NCBI RefSeq assembly: GCF_018069565.1
Contig: NZ_JAGPNL010000008.1
Location: 184,420 to 248,419, forward strand
Origin: Streptomyces tagetis
GTDB taxonomy: Bacteria; Actinomycetota; Actinomycetes; Streptomycetales; Streptomycetaceae
DNA: 64,000 nt
Reading direction: 5' to 3'
Part shown: one piece after another, positions 1-7,932 of the stretch
Layout: each line of letters begins with the position of its first letter
Numbering within the stretch: position 1 is the stretch's first letter
The notes under the pieces: model-generated
What the model was told of the DNA's origin: nothing
Seen by the model: only the letters and a program-made list of their open reading frames with translations
The model's database searches: none
Position numbers and translations under genes: made by a program

Positions 1-423
1 GGCGCCCAAGGGCGGGCAGAGCGACCAGATCACCGCCAACGCCGTCCCCCGCCTCAACCAGGCCGCCGTCGCCGCCGGAACCGCCGACATCGACGCCGTC
101 TCCGGCGCCACCTACACCAGCGCCGGCTACAAGAAGTCCCTCCAGTCCGCCCTGGACAAGGCGAAGGCCGCCGCGCAGACCCCCGCCGCCCCCGCCGACG
201 CCCGCACCCTGACCGGCGCCGTCGCCCAGACCCAGTACGGGCCCGTGCAGGTCCGCGTCACCGTCAGCGGCGGGAAGATCACCGCCGCCGATGCCGTACA
301 GGCGCCCAAGGGCGGGCAGAGCGACCAGATCACCGCCAACGCCGTCCCCCGCCTCAACCAGGCCGCCGTCGCCGCCGGAACCGCCGACATCGACGCCGTC
401 TCCGGCGCCACCTACACCAGCGC
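1..423 (+). repeat. 300-bp tandem duplication within the FMN-binding gene
   Basis: Bases 1-123 are identical to 301-423, with no difference even at synonymous positions. The period is exactly 300 bp (100 codons). The copies diverge abruptly at 124/424. The repeat encodes the second half of the FMN-binding domain, including the flavin attachment motif. The duplication probably continues to the left of the window. Full identity suggests recent duplication or gene conversion. Confidence 0.95.
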
Positions 424-472
424 GGGGTACAAGCAGTCGCTCCAGTCCGCGCTGGACCAGGCCGGTGGCTGA
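2..472 (+). CDS. FMN-binding domain protein, tandem domains (5' end outside window)
   Basis: The reading frame is open from the first full codon and stops at 470-472, so only the C-terminal part is present. It contains the end of one FMN_bind domain and a complete second one, joined by an Ala/Pro-rich linker. Each domain carries DAVSGATYTS, which matches the ApbE flavinylation motif (D-x-x-S/T-G-A-T/S, flavin on the Thr) known from NqrC and RnfG. The next gene, overlapping by 8 bp, is an ApbE flavin transferase, so donor and target are coupled. The protein is inferred to be an extracytoplasmic electron carrier holding covalent FMN. A membrane oxidoreductase partner may lie upstream outside the window. 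The N-terminal signal cannot be seen. Function as a carrier is family knowledge; the specific electron acceptor is unknown. Confidence 0.85.
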   Translation, partial: APKGGQSDQITANAVPRLNQAAVAAGTADIDAVSGATYTSAGYKKSLQSALDKAKAAAQTPAAPADARTLTGAVAQTQYGPVQVRVTVSGGKITAADAVQAPKGGQSDQITANAVPRLNQAAVAAGTADIDAVSGATYTSAGYKQSLQSALDQAGG

Positions 473-1265
473 CCCGGGCTCCGGGTCCGCGAGGACTCCC
501 GCCGCGGTGCGCCGGGTGGAGGAGACGATGGGGACCGTCTTCTCCTTCGACGTCCGCGGCGGGGACCCCGGCGCCGTGCGGGCCGCGCTGGACGAGGCGG
601 TCGTCGGCCTGCGCCGGGCCGACGAGGTCTTCAGCACCTACCGGGAGGACAGCGAGGTCAGCCGGCTGGCGCGGGGCGAGCTGACGGTCGCCCGGTGCGT
701 GCCGGAGGTCGCGGAGGTGCTGGAGCTGGCGGCCGAGGCGGAGCGGGTCAGCGGGGGCTGGTTCAGCACGGCCTACCGGGGCCGCCTCGACCCGACCGGG
801 ATCGTCAAGGGCTGGGCGGTGGAGCGGGCCGCCCGGCGGATCGCGGCGGCCGGCGCCCACGGCGTCAACCTCAACGGCGGCGGGGACGTGCAGCTCCTCG
901 GGACGCCCGGGACGGAACGGCCCTGGCGGGTGGGGGTGGCGGACCCGCTGCGTCCGGGCGGGCTCGCGGCGGTCGTCTCGGCCGCGGGCGCGGCGGAGCT
1001 GGCCGTCGCCACCTCGGGCTCGGCGGAGCGCGGCGCGCATGTCGTCGACCCGCGCACCGGGCGCTCCGCGGTGACCGACCTGGTCTCGGTGACCGTGGTG
1101 GCGCCCCGGCTGACCTGGGCGGACTGCTGGGCGACGGCGGCCTTCGCCATGGGCTCGCGCGAGGGCCTGGACTGGCTGGAGTCCCTGCCGGACGTGGAGG
1201 CACTGCTCATCACGGCGGGCGACGAGGTCCGCTGCACCGAGGGCCTGGCCGCCTGGCTCGGCTGA
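465..1265 (+). CDS. apbE: FAD:protein FMN transferase (ApbE family)
   Basis: This family transfers FMN from FAD to a Ser/Thr of extracytoplasmic flavoproteins. Family blocks are visible in order: METMGT-like ETMGTVFSFDV near residue 20, FSTYREDSEVSRL, DPTGIVKGWAVE, NLNGGGD, ATSGSAERGAHVVDPRTG and ADCWATAAFAMG near the C-terminus. The start is taken as GTG at 465, which overlaps the stop of the FMN-binding gene and gives 266 residues. ATG 528 is a fallback but would cut into the conserved MGT block. No clear signal peptide is seen, so modification may occur before export, or the N-terminus is non-canonical. The close coupling to a gene encoding two SGAT targets makes that protein the likely substrate. 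Confidence 0.9.
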   Translation: MADPGSGSARTPAAVRRVEETMGTVFSFDVRGGDPGAVRAALDEAVVGLRRADEVFSTYREDSEVSRLARGELTVARCVPEVAEVLELAAEAERVSGGWFSTAYRGRLDPTGIVKGWAVERAARRIAAAGAHGVNLNGGGDVQLLGTPGTERPWRVGVADPLRPGGLAAVVSAAGAAELAVATSGSAERGAHVVDPRTGRSAVTDLVSVTVVAPRLTWADCWATAAFAMGSREGLDWLESLPDVEALLITAGDEVRCTEGLAAWLG

Positions 1266-1302
1266 GGAGCGGGCGGCCGGGTCCGGTGGGGCGCGGGCGG
1301 GC

Positions 1303-1842
1303 TCAGGTCCCGTTCTGGGCGAGCCGCAGCAGGTGGTCGGCGAGGGCCTGGCCGCCCGCCGGGTCCCGGCTGATCAGCAGCAGCGTGTCGTCCCCGGCGA
1401 TGGTGCCGAGGATGTCGTGCAGTTCGGCCTGGTCGATGGCCGAGGCGAGGAACTGCGCGGCGCCGGGCGGGGTGCGCAGGACCACGAGGTTCGCCGACGC
1501 CTCCGCGGAGATCAGCAGTTCGGCGGAGAGCCGCCGCATCCGCTCCTCCTTGACCGACCCGCCCAGCGGCGCCCGCGGGGTGCGGAAACCGCCCTCGCTG
1601 GGCACCGCGTAGATCAGGTCGCCGTCGGCGTTGCGGATCTTCACCGCGTTCAGCTCGTCCAGGTCCCGGGAGAGCGTCGCCTGGGTGACGTTCAGCCCGT
1701 CGTCCGCGAGCAGCTTGGCGAGCTGGCTCTGCGAGCGCACCGGCTGCCGGTTCAGGATGTCCACGATCCTGCGGTGGCGTGCGGTACGGGTCTGCGGCAC
1801 CGCGGGGCCCGCGGTCTGCTCCTGCTCCTGCGCCTGGCTCAT
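1303..1842 (-). CDS. argR: Arginine repressor ArgR
   Basis: This 179-residue protein has the ArgR layout. An N-terminal winged helix spans about residues 20-75 with the Ser-Arg DNA-contact motif (ATLSRDLDEL, S58-R59). The C-terminal arginine-binding and hexamerisation domain contains GTIAGDD at 146-152. It is the last gene of argCJBD-R, starting 7 bp after the argD stop, so the repressor is probably co-transcribed with the enzymes it controls. The first 18 residues are a Gln/Glu-rich extension. An ARG-box-like operator lies ahead of argC (6153-6188). Confidence 0.97.
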   Translation of the reverse strand: MSQAQEQEQTAGPAVPQTRTARHRRIVDILNRQPVRSQSQLAKLLADDGLNVTQATLSRDLDELNAVKIRNADGDLIYAVPSEGGFRTPRAPLGGSVKEERMRRLSAELLISAEASANLVVLRTPPGAAQFLASAIDQAELHDILGTIAGDDTLLLISRDPAGGQALADHLLRLAQNGT

Positions 1843-1849
1843 CGTCGTC

Positions 1850-3055
1850 TCATTCTCCGGATCGTCCGTCCCCGTGGGCCGCGAGGGCCTGGTCGAGGAT
1901 GCCGGGCAGGGCCCCGAGGAAGGCGTCCACCACGTCGTCGCCGAGGATCAGCGGGGGCATCAGCCGTACGACATCGGGGGCGGGCGCGTTCACGAGGATT
2001 CCGGCGTCCTGGGCCGACTGCTGCACCGCGGCGGAGGCCGGCCCGGTGAGCACGATACCGAGCAGGAGGCCCGCGCCCCGGACGTGGTCGACGAGCGGGT
2101 GTCCGAGGGACTCGATCGCCTCACGCAGCGTCTCGCCCTGCCGCTTGACGTTCTCCAGCAGGCCCTGGTCCGCGATGGTGTCGAGGACGGCGAGTCCGGC
2201 GGCGCAGGCGACCGGGTTGCCGCCGAAGGTCGTGCCGTGGTGGCCGGGGCCGAGCAGGTCGGCGGCGCGGCCGAAGGCGACGGTGGCGCCGAGCGGCAGT
2301 CCGCCGCCGAGCCCCTTGGCGAGGGTGACGACGTCCGGGAGGACGCCCTCGTGGGCCTGGTACTCGAACCAGTGGCCGGTGCGGCCCACGCCGGTCTGCA
2401 CCTCGTCGAGGACGAGCAGGGCGCCGGTGGCGGCGGTGATGGCGCGGGCGGCCTTGAGGTAGCCCGGGGGCGGCACGACGACGCCGTTCTCGCCCTGGAT
2501 CGGCTCGATGACGACGAGGGCGGTCTCCTCGGTGACCGCGGCGGCCAGCGCCTGGGCGTCGCCGTAGGGGACGTGGGTGACGTCGCCGGGCAGCGGCAGG
2601 AACGGGTCGCGCTTGCCGGGCTGGCCGGTCAGCGCGAGGGCGCCCATCGTGCGGCCGTGGAAGCCGCCCTCGGTGGCGACCATGTGGGGCCGCCCGGTCA
2701 GCCGGCCGATCTTGAAGGCGCCCTCGTTGGCCTCGGCGCCGGAGTTGCAGAAGTAGACCTTGCCGTCGCGGCCGAAGTGGGACAGGAGCCGTTCGGCGAG
2801 GGCGACGGGGGGTTCGGCGACGTAGAGGTTGGAGACGTGGCCGAGCGCGGAGATCTGCCGGGTGACCGCCTCGACGACGGCCGGGTGGGCGTGGCCGAGC
2901 GCGTTGACCGCGATGCCGCCGACGAAGTCGAGGTACCCGGTGCCGTCGGCGTCCCAGACCCGGGCGCCCTCGCCGCGGACCAGGGGCAGGCGCGGCGTGC
3001 CGTAGTTGTTCATGAGCGCGCCCTGCCAGCGCGCGGTGAGTTCCTCGTTGGTCAC
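1850..3055 (-). CDS. argD: Acetylornithine aminotransferase
   Basis: This is a class III PLP aminotransferase of 401 residues. It converts N-acetylglutamate semialdehyde to N-acetylornithine with glutamate as amino donor. SGAEANE (105-111) is the PLP phosphate site, LDEVQ with D217 contacts the pyridine nitrogen, and TLAKGLGGG supplies the Schiff-base Lys at 247. The GTG start at 3055 overlaps the argB stop as GTGA, indicating translational coupling. The length is normal for the family. It may also serve as succinyldiaminopimelate transaminase, as in other bacteria; this is not decidable here. Confidence 0.96.
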   Translation of the reverse strand: MTNEELTARWQGALMNNYGTPRLPLVRGEGARVWDADGTGYLDFVGGIAVNALGHAHPAVVEAVTRQISALGHVSNLYVAEPPVALAERLLSHFGRDGKVYFCNSGAEANEGAFKIGRLTGRPHMVATEGGFHGRTMGALALTGQPGKRDPFLPLPGDVTHVPYGDAQALAAAVTEETALVVIEPIQGENGVVVPPPGYLKAARAITAATGALLVLDEVQTGVGRTGHWFEYQAHEGVLPDVVTLAKGLGGGLPLGATVAFGRAADLLGPGHHGTTFGGNPVACAAGLAVLDTIADQGLLENVKRQGETLREAIESLGHPLVDHVRGAGLLLGIVLTGPASAAVQQSAQDAGILVNAPAPDVVRLMPPLILGDDVVDAFLGALPGILDQALAAHGDGRSGE

Positions 3056-3960
3056 GACTCCCCCTGTCCGTCCGGCACGACCATCGTGCCGATGCCCTCG
3101 TCGGTGAAGATCTCCAGCAGGATCGAGTGCTGGACCCGGCCGTCGATGACGCGGGCGGTGGTGACGCCGTTGCGTACGGCGTGCAGGCAGCCCTCCATCT
3201 TCGGCACCATGCCCGAGGAGAGCTCGGGCAGGAGTTTCTCCAGTTGGGACGCGGTGAGACGGCTGATCACCTCGTCGCTGTGCGGCCAGTCCTCGTAGAG
3301 GCCCTCGACGTCGGTGAGGACCATCAGGGTCTCGGCGCCGAGCGCCGCGGCGAGCGCGGCGGCGGCGGTGTCGGCGTTGACGTTGTAGACGTGTCCGTCG
3401 TCCTCGGAGCGGGCGATGGAGGAGACGACCGGGATGCGTCCGTCGGCGAGCAGCGCCTCGATGGCGCCGGTGTCGATCGCGGTGATCTCGCCGACCCGGC
3501 CGATGTCGACGCGTTCGCCGTCGATCTCGGGCCGGTGCCGGGTGGCGCTGATGGTGTGGGCGTCCTCGCCGGTGAGCCCGACGGCGAAGGGTCCGTGCTC
3601 GTTGAGGAGCCCGACCAGTTCGCGCTGGACCTGTCCGGCCAGCACCATCCGTACGACGTCCATGGCGTCCTCGGTGGTGACGCGCAGTCCGGCCTTGAAC
3701 TCGCTGACGATGCCGTGCCGGTCGAGGGCGGCGCTGATCTGGGGGCCGCCGCCGTGCACGACGACCGGTTTGAGGCCGGCGTGGCGCAGGAAGACGACGT
3801 CCTGGGCGAAGGCGGCCTTCAGGTCCTCGTCGACCATGGCGTTGCCGCCGAACTTGACGACGACCGTCTTGCCGTGGTGCCGGGTCAGCCAGGGCAGGGC
3901 CTCGATGAGGATCTGGGCCTTGGGCAGGGCGGTGTGCTTGCGGGTCGGTCCGTTGCTCAT
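3052..3960 (-). CDS. argB: Acetylglutamate kinase
   Basis: This 302-residue amino-acid kinase phosphorylates N-acetylglutamate. The N-terminal VVKFGGN holds the ATP-contact Lys (K36), and VVVHGGGPQI is the substrate-binding glycine loop. A helix before the kinase core, carrying RKHTALPKAQILIEALPW, resembles the N-terminal helix that allows arginine-sensitive hexamers in related enzymes; feedback inhibition is therefore inferred. The ATG at 3960 overlaps the argJ stop as ATGA, and its own stop overlaps the argD start. Confidence 0.97.
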   Translation of the reverse strand: MSNGPTRKHTALPKAQILIEALPWLTRHHGKTVVVKFGGNAMVDEDLKAAFAQDVVFLRHAGLKPVVVHGGGPQISAALDRHGIVSEFKAGLRVTTEDAMDVVRMVLAGQVQRELVGLLNEHGPFAVGLTGEDAHTISATRHRPEIDGERVDIGRVGEITAIDTGAIEALLADGRIPVVSSIARSEDDGHVYNVNADTAAAALAAALGAETLMVLTDVEGLYEDWPHSDEVISRLTASQLEKLLPELSSGMVPKMEGCLHAVRNGVTTARVIDGRVQHSILLEIFTDEGIGTMVVPDGQGES

Positions 3961-5108
3961 GAGGAGTAGGCGCTGTTCTCGTGGACGTAGTCGGCGGTGA
4001 GGTCGTTGGTCCAGATGGTCGCGGTGGCGTCGCCGGCCGCGAGGTCGGCGACGATGTGCACCTCGCGGTAGCGCATGTCGACCAGGTCGCGGTCCTCGCC
4101 GACGCTGCCGTTCTTGCAGACCCAGACACCGTTGATGGCGACGTTCAGCCGGTCGGGCTCGAAGGCGGCGGAGGTGGTGCCGATGGCGGAGAGCACGCGG
4201 CCCCAGTTGGGGTCCTCGCCGTGGATGGCGCACTTGAGGAGGTTGTTGCGGGCGATGCTGCGGCCCACCAGGACCGCGTCGTCCTCGCTCGCGGCGTTGA
4301 CGACCTCGACCTTGATGTCCTTGCCGGCGCCCTCGGCGTCCCGGATGAGCTGCCGGCCGAGGTCGTCGCAGACCGCCCGGACGGCCTCGGCGAACGCGTC
4401 GTACTCCGGGGTGACGCCGGAGGCGCCGGAGGCGAGCAGCAGGACGGTGTCGTTGGTGGACATGCAGCCGTCGGAGTCGATCCGGTCGAGGGTGACCCGG
4501 GTGGCGGCGCGCAGGGCGCGGTCCAGGACCGGGGCCTCCAGGTCGGCGTCGGTGGTGAGCACGACGAGCATGGTGGCGAGGCCGGGGGCGAGCATGCCGG
4601 CGCCCTTGGCCATGCCGCCGACGGTCCAGCCGTCCCGGGTCATCACGGACGTCTTGTGGACGGTGTCGGTGGTCTTGATGGCGATGGCGGCCTTCTCGCC
4701 GCCGTGCTCGGAGAGGTGGGCCGCGGCGGTCTCGACGCCGGGGAGGAGCTTGTCCATCGGGAGCAGGATGCCGATGAGGCCGGTGGAGCAGACGGCGACC
4801 TCGCCGGCGGCGACGGAGAGCGCCTCGGCGGCCTTCTCGGCGGTGGCGTGGGTGTCCTGGAAGCCCTGCGGGCCGGTGCAGGCGTTGGCGCCGCCGGAGT
4901 TGAGGACCACGGCGGAGAGCCGGCCGGCCTTGAGGACCTGCTCGGACCAGAGGACGGGGGCGGCCTTGACGCGGTTGGCGGTGAAGACGCCGGCGGCGGC
5001 GCGGCGGGGGCCGGTGTTGACCACGAGGGCCAGGTCGGGGTTGCCGTTCTCCTTGATCCCGGCGGCGATGCCGGCCGCCGTGAAGCCTTGTGCTGCCGTC
5101 ACGCTCAC
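3957..5108 (-). CDS. argJ: Bifunctional ornithine acetyltransferase / N-acetylglutamate synthase
   Basis: ArgJ recycles the acetyl group from N-acetylornithine to glutamate. The 383-residue precursor contains the self-cleavage site GLATML, where Thr179 becomes the N-terminal nucleophile of the beta chain. KGAGM (168-172) just before it forms part of the active site. The GTG start at 5108 gives VSVTAAQGFT and overlaps the argC stop; a second GTG lies two codons in. The presence of argJ means the linear pathway is cyclic. Whether this version also makes N-acetylglutamate from acetyl-CoA cannot be read from sequence. Confidence 0.96.
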   Translation of the reverse strand: MSVTAAQGFTAAGIAAGIKENGNPDLALVVNTGPRRAAAGVFTANRVKAAPVLWSEQVLKAGRLSAVVLNSGGANACTGPQGFQDTHATAEKAAEALSVAAGEVAVCSTGLIGILLPMDKLLPGVETAAAHLSEHGGEKAAIAIKTTDTVHKTSVMTRDGWTVGGMAKGAGMLAPGLATMLVVLTTDADLEAPVLDRALRAATRVTLDRIDSDGCMSTNDTVLLLASGASGVTPEYDAFAEAVRAVCDDLGRQLIRDAEGAGKDIKVEVVNAASEDDAVLVGRSIARNNLLKCAIHGEDPNWGRVLSAIGTTSAAFEPDRLNVAINGVWVCKNGSVGEDRDLVDMRYREVHIVADLAAGDATATIWTNDLTADYVHENSAYSS

Positions 5109-6133
5109 GGCGCAACTCCGATCGTCGTCAGTCCGGTGGTCTCGTCGAGGCCCAGGGCGATGTTCATGCTCTGCACGGCACCGCCCGCGGTGCCCTTGGT
5201 CAGGTTGTCGATGGCGCTGATCGCGATGATCCGGTCCGCGGCGGTGTCGTGGGCGACCTGCACCACCACGGCGTTGGAGCCGTGGACGGAGGCGGTGGCG
5301 GGCCACTGGCCCTCGGGCAGCAGGTGGACGAAGGGCTCGTCGGCGTACGCCTTCTCGTACGCGGCGCGCAGCGACTCGGCGGTGACGCCGGGGCGGGCGG
5401 CGGCGGTGCAGGTGGCGAGGATGCCGCGGGACATCGGCGCGAGGGTCGGGGTGAAGGAGACGGTGACGGGCTCGCCGGCCGCCGCGCCGAGGTTCTGGAT
5501 CATCTCGGGGGTGTGCCGGTGGACGCCGCCGACGCCGTAGGGCGACATGGAGCCCATGACCTCGCTGCCGAGCAGGTGCGGCTTGGGTGCCTTGCCGGCG
5601 CCGGAGGTGCCGGAGGCGGCGACGATCACGGCCTCGGGCCCGGCGAGTCCGGCGGCGTAGGCCGGGCAGAGCGCCAGGGAGACGGCGGTCGGGTAGCAAC
5701 CGGGTACCGCGACGCGCTTGGACCCCTCCAGCGCGGCGCGGCCACCCGGCAGTTCGGGAAGGCCGTAGGGCCAGGTGCCGGCGTGCGGGGAGCCGTAGAA
5801 GCGCTCCCAGGCCGCGGCGTCCGTGAGCCGGAAGTCGGCGCCCATGTCGATCACCAGGACGTCCGGCCCGAGCTGTTCGGCGACGGCGGCGGACTGCCCG
5901 TGGGGCAGGGCGAGGAAGACCACGTCGTGTCCGGCGAGGACCTCGGGCGCGGTCGGCTCCAGGACCCGTCCGGCGAGCGGCAGCAGGTGCGGCTGGAGCG
6001 CGCCCAGCCGCTGTCCGGCGTTGCTGTTGCCGGTCAGGGCGCCGATCTCGACCTCGGGGTGCGTGAGCAGGAGACGCAGCAGCTCTCCGCCCGCGTACCC
6101 GCTCGCACCGGCCACCGCCACACGTACCGCCAT
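5105..6133 (-). CDS. argC: N-acetyl-gamma-glutamyl-phosphate reductase
   Basis: This 342-residue NADPH-dependent reductase makes N-acetylglutamate semialdehyde. The N-terminal Rossmann motif GASGYAGGELLR starts at residue 9, and the catalytic Cys sits in VPGCYPTAV in the middle of the protein. The ATG at 6133 is preceded by a perfect-looking AGGAGGAGGG site about seven bases away. It is the first gene of the arginine operon, and the adjacent upstream region carries two ARG-box-like palindromes. Length and motif order are typical. Confidence 0.97.
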   Translation of the reverse strand: MAVRVAVAGASGYAGGELLRLLLTHPEVEIGALTGNSNAGQRLGALQPHLLPLAGRVLEPTAPEVLAGHDVVFLALPHGQSAAVAEQLGPDVLVIDMGADFRLTDAAAWERFYGSPHAGTWPYGLPELPGGRAALEGSKRVAVPGCYPTAVSLALCPAYAAGLAGPEAVIVAASGTSGAGKAPKPHLLGSEVMGSMSPYGVGGVHRHTPEMIQNLGAAAGEPVTVSFTPTLAPMSRGILATCTAAARPGVTAESLRAAYEKAYADEPFVHLLPEGQWPATASVHGSNAVVVQVAHDTAADRIIAISAIDNLTKGTAGGAVQSMNIALGLDETTGLTTIGVAP

Positions 6134-6152
6134 GGAAAAACCCTCCTCCTGG

Positions 6153-6188
6153 ATGGCATGACTATACGCATCCCTGCACGTTTATGCA
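6153..6188 (-). promoter_or_regulatory. Candidate ARG-box pair (ArgR operator) before argC
   Basis: Two imperfect palindromes lie 20-55 bp upstream of argC. On the minus strand the distal one reads TGCATAAACGTGCA (6175-6188) and the proximal one TGCGTATAGTCATGCC (6153-6168). They are AT-rich islands in GC-rich DNA. The spacing is about two helical turns, as expected for paired 18-bp ARG boxes bound by one ArgR hexamer. Their match to the Streptomyces ArgR consensus is judged by eye. Confidence 0.7.
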
Positions 6189-6418
6189 ATCCCGTTCGAG
6201 CCACGTTCGGGGCCGGAATGGCCGGGTCGCGTCGCCCCGCGCGGGGGTGGGGATCGGGCTACGGGTGGTCGGGGGGCCGTGGGGGCGCGGTGCGGGCGCC
6301 GGTGTGGAATGCGGCGGGGCCGGTGGGTAGGTCCGTGCGGGAGGGGGAAATCCGCTTTCCTCCGCCCCGGGCAAGGGTTAGCGTGCGCCCGGTACCGCGG
6401 CGGTGAGGAGGGGTGGGC

Positions 6419-6445
6419 ATGGTCGGTCGGTCCGGCGGGCGTTGA
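6419..6445 (+). CDS. Candidate 8-codon leader peptide before the MFS gene
   Basis: ATG at 6419 is preceded by GAGGAGGGG at 6405-6413, a very strong Shine-Dalgarno site. The frame is eight codons (MVGRSGGR) and ends with TGA at 6443. A TAGCGT -10-like hexamer lies at 6379-6384. The next gene, 137 bp downstream, encodes an MFS exporter, and hairpins separate the two. Leader peptides of this size regulate some resistance genes by ribosome stalling. No stalling motif is recognised, so the role is only inferred. Confidence 0.4.
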   Translation: MVGRSGGR

Positions 6446-6495
6446 CGTTCGTGGCCCGCGTGGCCGGTCATCGCGTGCCGCCCCCGGTTGTGGCA

Positions 6496-6577
6496 CGGAG
6501 AGCCTTTCCTCTCCGCCGGCCGGGAGGGCCGTGAGCCGGTCGCCGGCAGGCGGTCCCTTCTCCGGTCGTTCGAGGGG
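6496..6577 (+). promoter_or_regulatory. Leader hairpins, including one that masks the MFS ribosome binding site
   Basis: CGGAGAG (6496-6502) pairs perfectly with CTCTCCG (6509-6515) around a 6-base loop. Further on, CCCTTC (6555-6560) can pair with GAGGGG (6572-6577), which is the ribosome binding site of the MFS gene. The second hairpin would hide the start unless opened. GC-rich DNA forms many such stems by chance, so this is a candidate only. Confidence 0.35.
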
Positions 6578-6582
6578 TCCTT

Positions 6583-7899
6583 GTGCCGCCGTCCTCCCCT
6601 TCCTCCTCTTTATCCGCCGTGCCTGATTCCAGCCGGGCCGCTTCGGCGGGGCTGTGGCGGGACGGTGACTTCCGCCGACTCTGGTTCGGCCAGACCGTCT
6701 CCCAACTGGGCGAGCACACGAGTCTGGTGGTCCTTCCGCTCTTCGCCGTCCTGACGCTCGACGCCGGGGCCGGCCAACTGGGCGCCCTGCGCGCGGTGGG
6801 GCAGACGCCGGTCCTGCTGCTGTCGCTCCTCGCCGGCGCGTGGGTGGACAGGTGGCGGACCCGTACGGTGATGGTGCTGACGGACGCCGGCCGTGCCCTG
6901 GCACTGGGCGCCGCCGCCGTGGCGGGCCTCCTCGGCGTGCTCGGCCTGCCGGCGCTGCTGGTGGTCGCCTTCGCCGTCGGGGCCCTGTCCGTGTTCTTCG
7001 ACGTGGCCTACCAGACGTCTCTGGTACGGCTGGTGACCCGCGACCAGCTCGTGCGGGGCAACAGCGCGCTGGAGGGCAGCCGGTCCGCCGCGCAGATCGG
7101 CGGTCCGGCCCTCGGCGGCGCGCTCGTGTCCGTGCTGTCGGCGCCGGTCGCCGCCGCCGCGGGTGCCGTGTTCTTCGCGCTGTCGTTCCTGTCGATCCGG
7201 CGGATGCGCCGCCCCGAACGCCTTCCGGAACCCTCGGGGACTCCCCCTCGTGTCCGGCGGCGCGTCGTCGAGGGCCTGCGCTTCGTCGCCCGCGACACCT
7301 CGCTGCGCACGGTGTGCCTCGCCTCCGCCGCCTTCCAGTTCTCCTTCGCGGCGGTGATGACCGCCTATCTGCTGTTCCTCCCCCGGGACCTGCACCTGTC
7401 GGGCACCGCCGTCGGGCTGGCGCTCGCGGCGACGGGGCCGGGCGCGCTCCTGGGCTCGCTGCTCGCCGCCCGCCTCCCGGGCCGCTTCGGACACGGCGCG
7501 GTGCTCGTGTCCGCGGCGGCGCTCGGCGACGGCGTGTTTCTATGCGTGCCCGCGCTGCACGGGCCCCCGGCGGTGACGGTCCCGGCGCTCCTCGCGGTCA
7601 ACTTCGTCTTCGGGGTGGGCGGCCAGTTGGTGAACGTGACCGTCATGGCGGTCCGGCAGACCGTCACCCCGGACGGGATGCAGGGCCGCGTGGCCGCGAC
7701 CATCACCTTCGCCGGTATGGGGCTGGCCCCGCTCGGCTCGCTGGTCGGTGGCGTCCTCGCGGGCGTGTGGGGGGCCCGTACCGGACTCCTGGTGGCAGCC
7801 GCCGGGATGCTGCTCTCCCCGGCGCTGATGGCGCTGTCCCCGCTCGCCCGGCTGGGACGGGCCCTTCCCTCGCCGCCGAGGGCTCCGGCGGATGGGTGA
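6583..7899 (+). CDS. MFS transporter, putative drug or metabolite exporter
   Basis: This 438-residue major facilitator protein has about 12 hydrophobic segments and resembles the MFS_3/EntS-like exporters (WFGQTVSQLGEHTSLVVLPL near the N-terminus, then DRWRTRTVM as the loop 2-3 motif). The substrate is unknown. The GTG at 6583 has GAGGGG five bases upstream. A later GTG at 6619 has no ribosome binding site. With the first start, codon 10 (6610-6612) is TTA, the rare leucine codon read by the bldA tRNA in Streptomyces, suggesting developmental control. A candidate leader peptide and hairpins precede it. It is likely monocistronic or co-transcribed with the DUF6314 gene 33 bp downstream. Confidence 0.85.
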   Translation: MPPSSPSSSLSAVPDSSRAASAGLWRDGDFRRLWFGQTVSQLGEHTSLVVLPLFAVLTLDAGAGQLGALRAVGQTPVLLLSLLAGAWVDRWRTRTVMVLTDAGRALALGAAAVAGLLGVLGLPALLVVAFAVGALSVFFDVAYQTSLVRLVTRDQLVRGNSALEGSRSAAQIGGPALGGALVSVLSAPVAAAAGAVFFALSFLSIRRMRRPERLPEPSGTPPRVRRRVVEGLRFVARDTSLRTVCLASAAFQFSFAAVMTAYLLFLPRDLHLSGTAVGLALAATGPGALLGSLLAARLPGRFGHGAVLVSAAALGDGVFLCVPALHGPPAVTVPALLAVNFVFGVGGQLVNVTVMAVRQTVTPDGMQGRVAATITFAGMGLAPLGSLVGGVLAGVWGARTGLLVAAAGMLLSPALMALSPLARLGRALPSPPRAPADG

Positions 7900-7932
7900 G
7901 AATGCCGGGGCGGGTCGGGGAACGGAGGTCGG

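Noticed and set aside
6182..6904. 240-codon minus-strand frame upstream of argC
   Set aside because: Its composition is Arg/Pro-rich low complexity. It overlaps the MFS gene and lacks a ribosome binding site.
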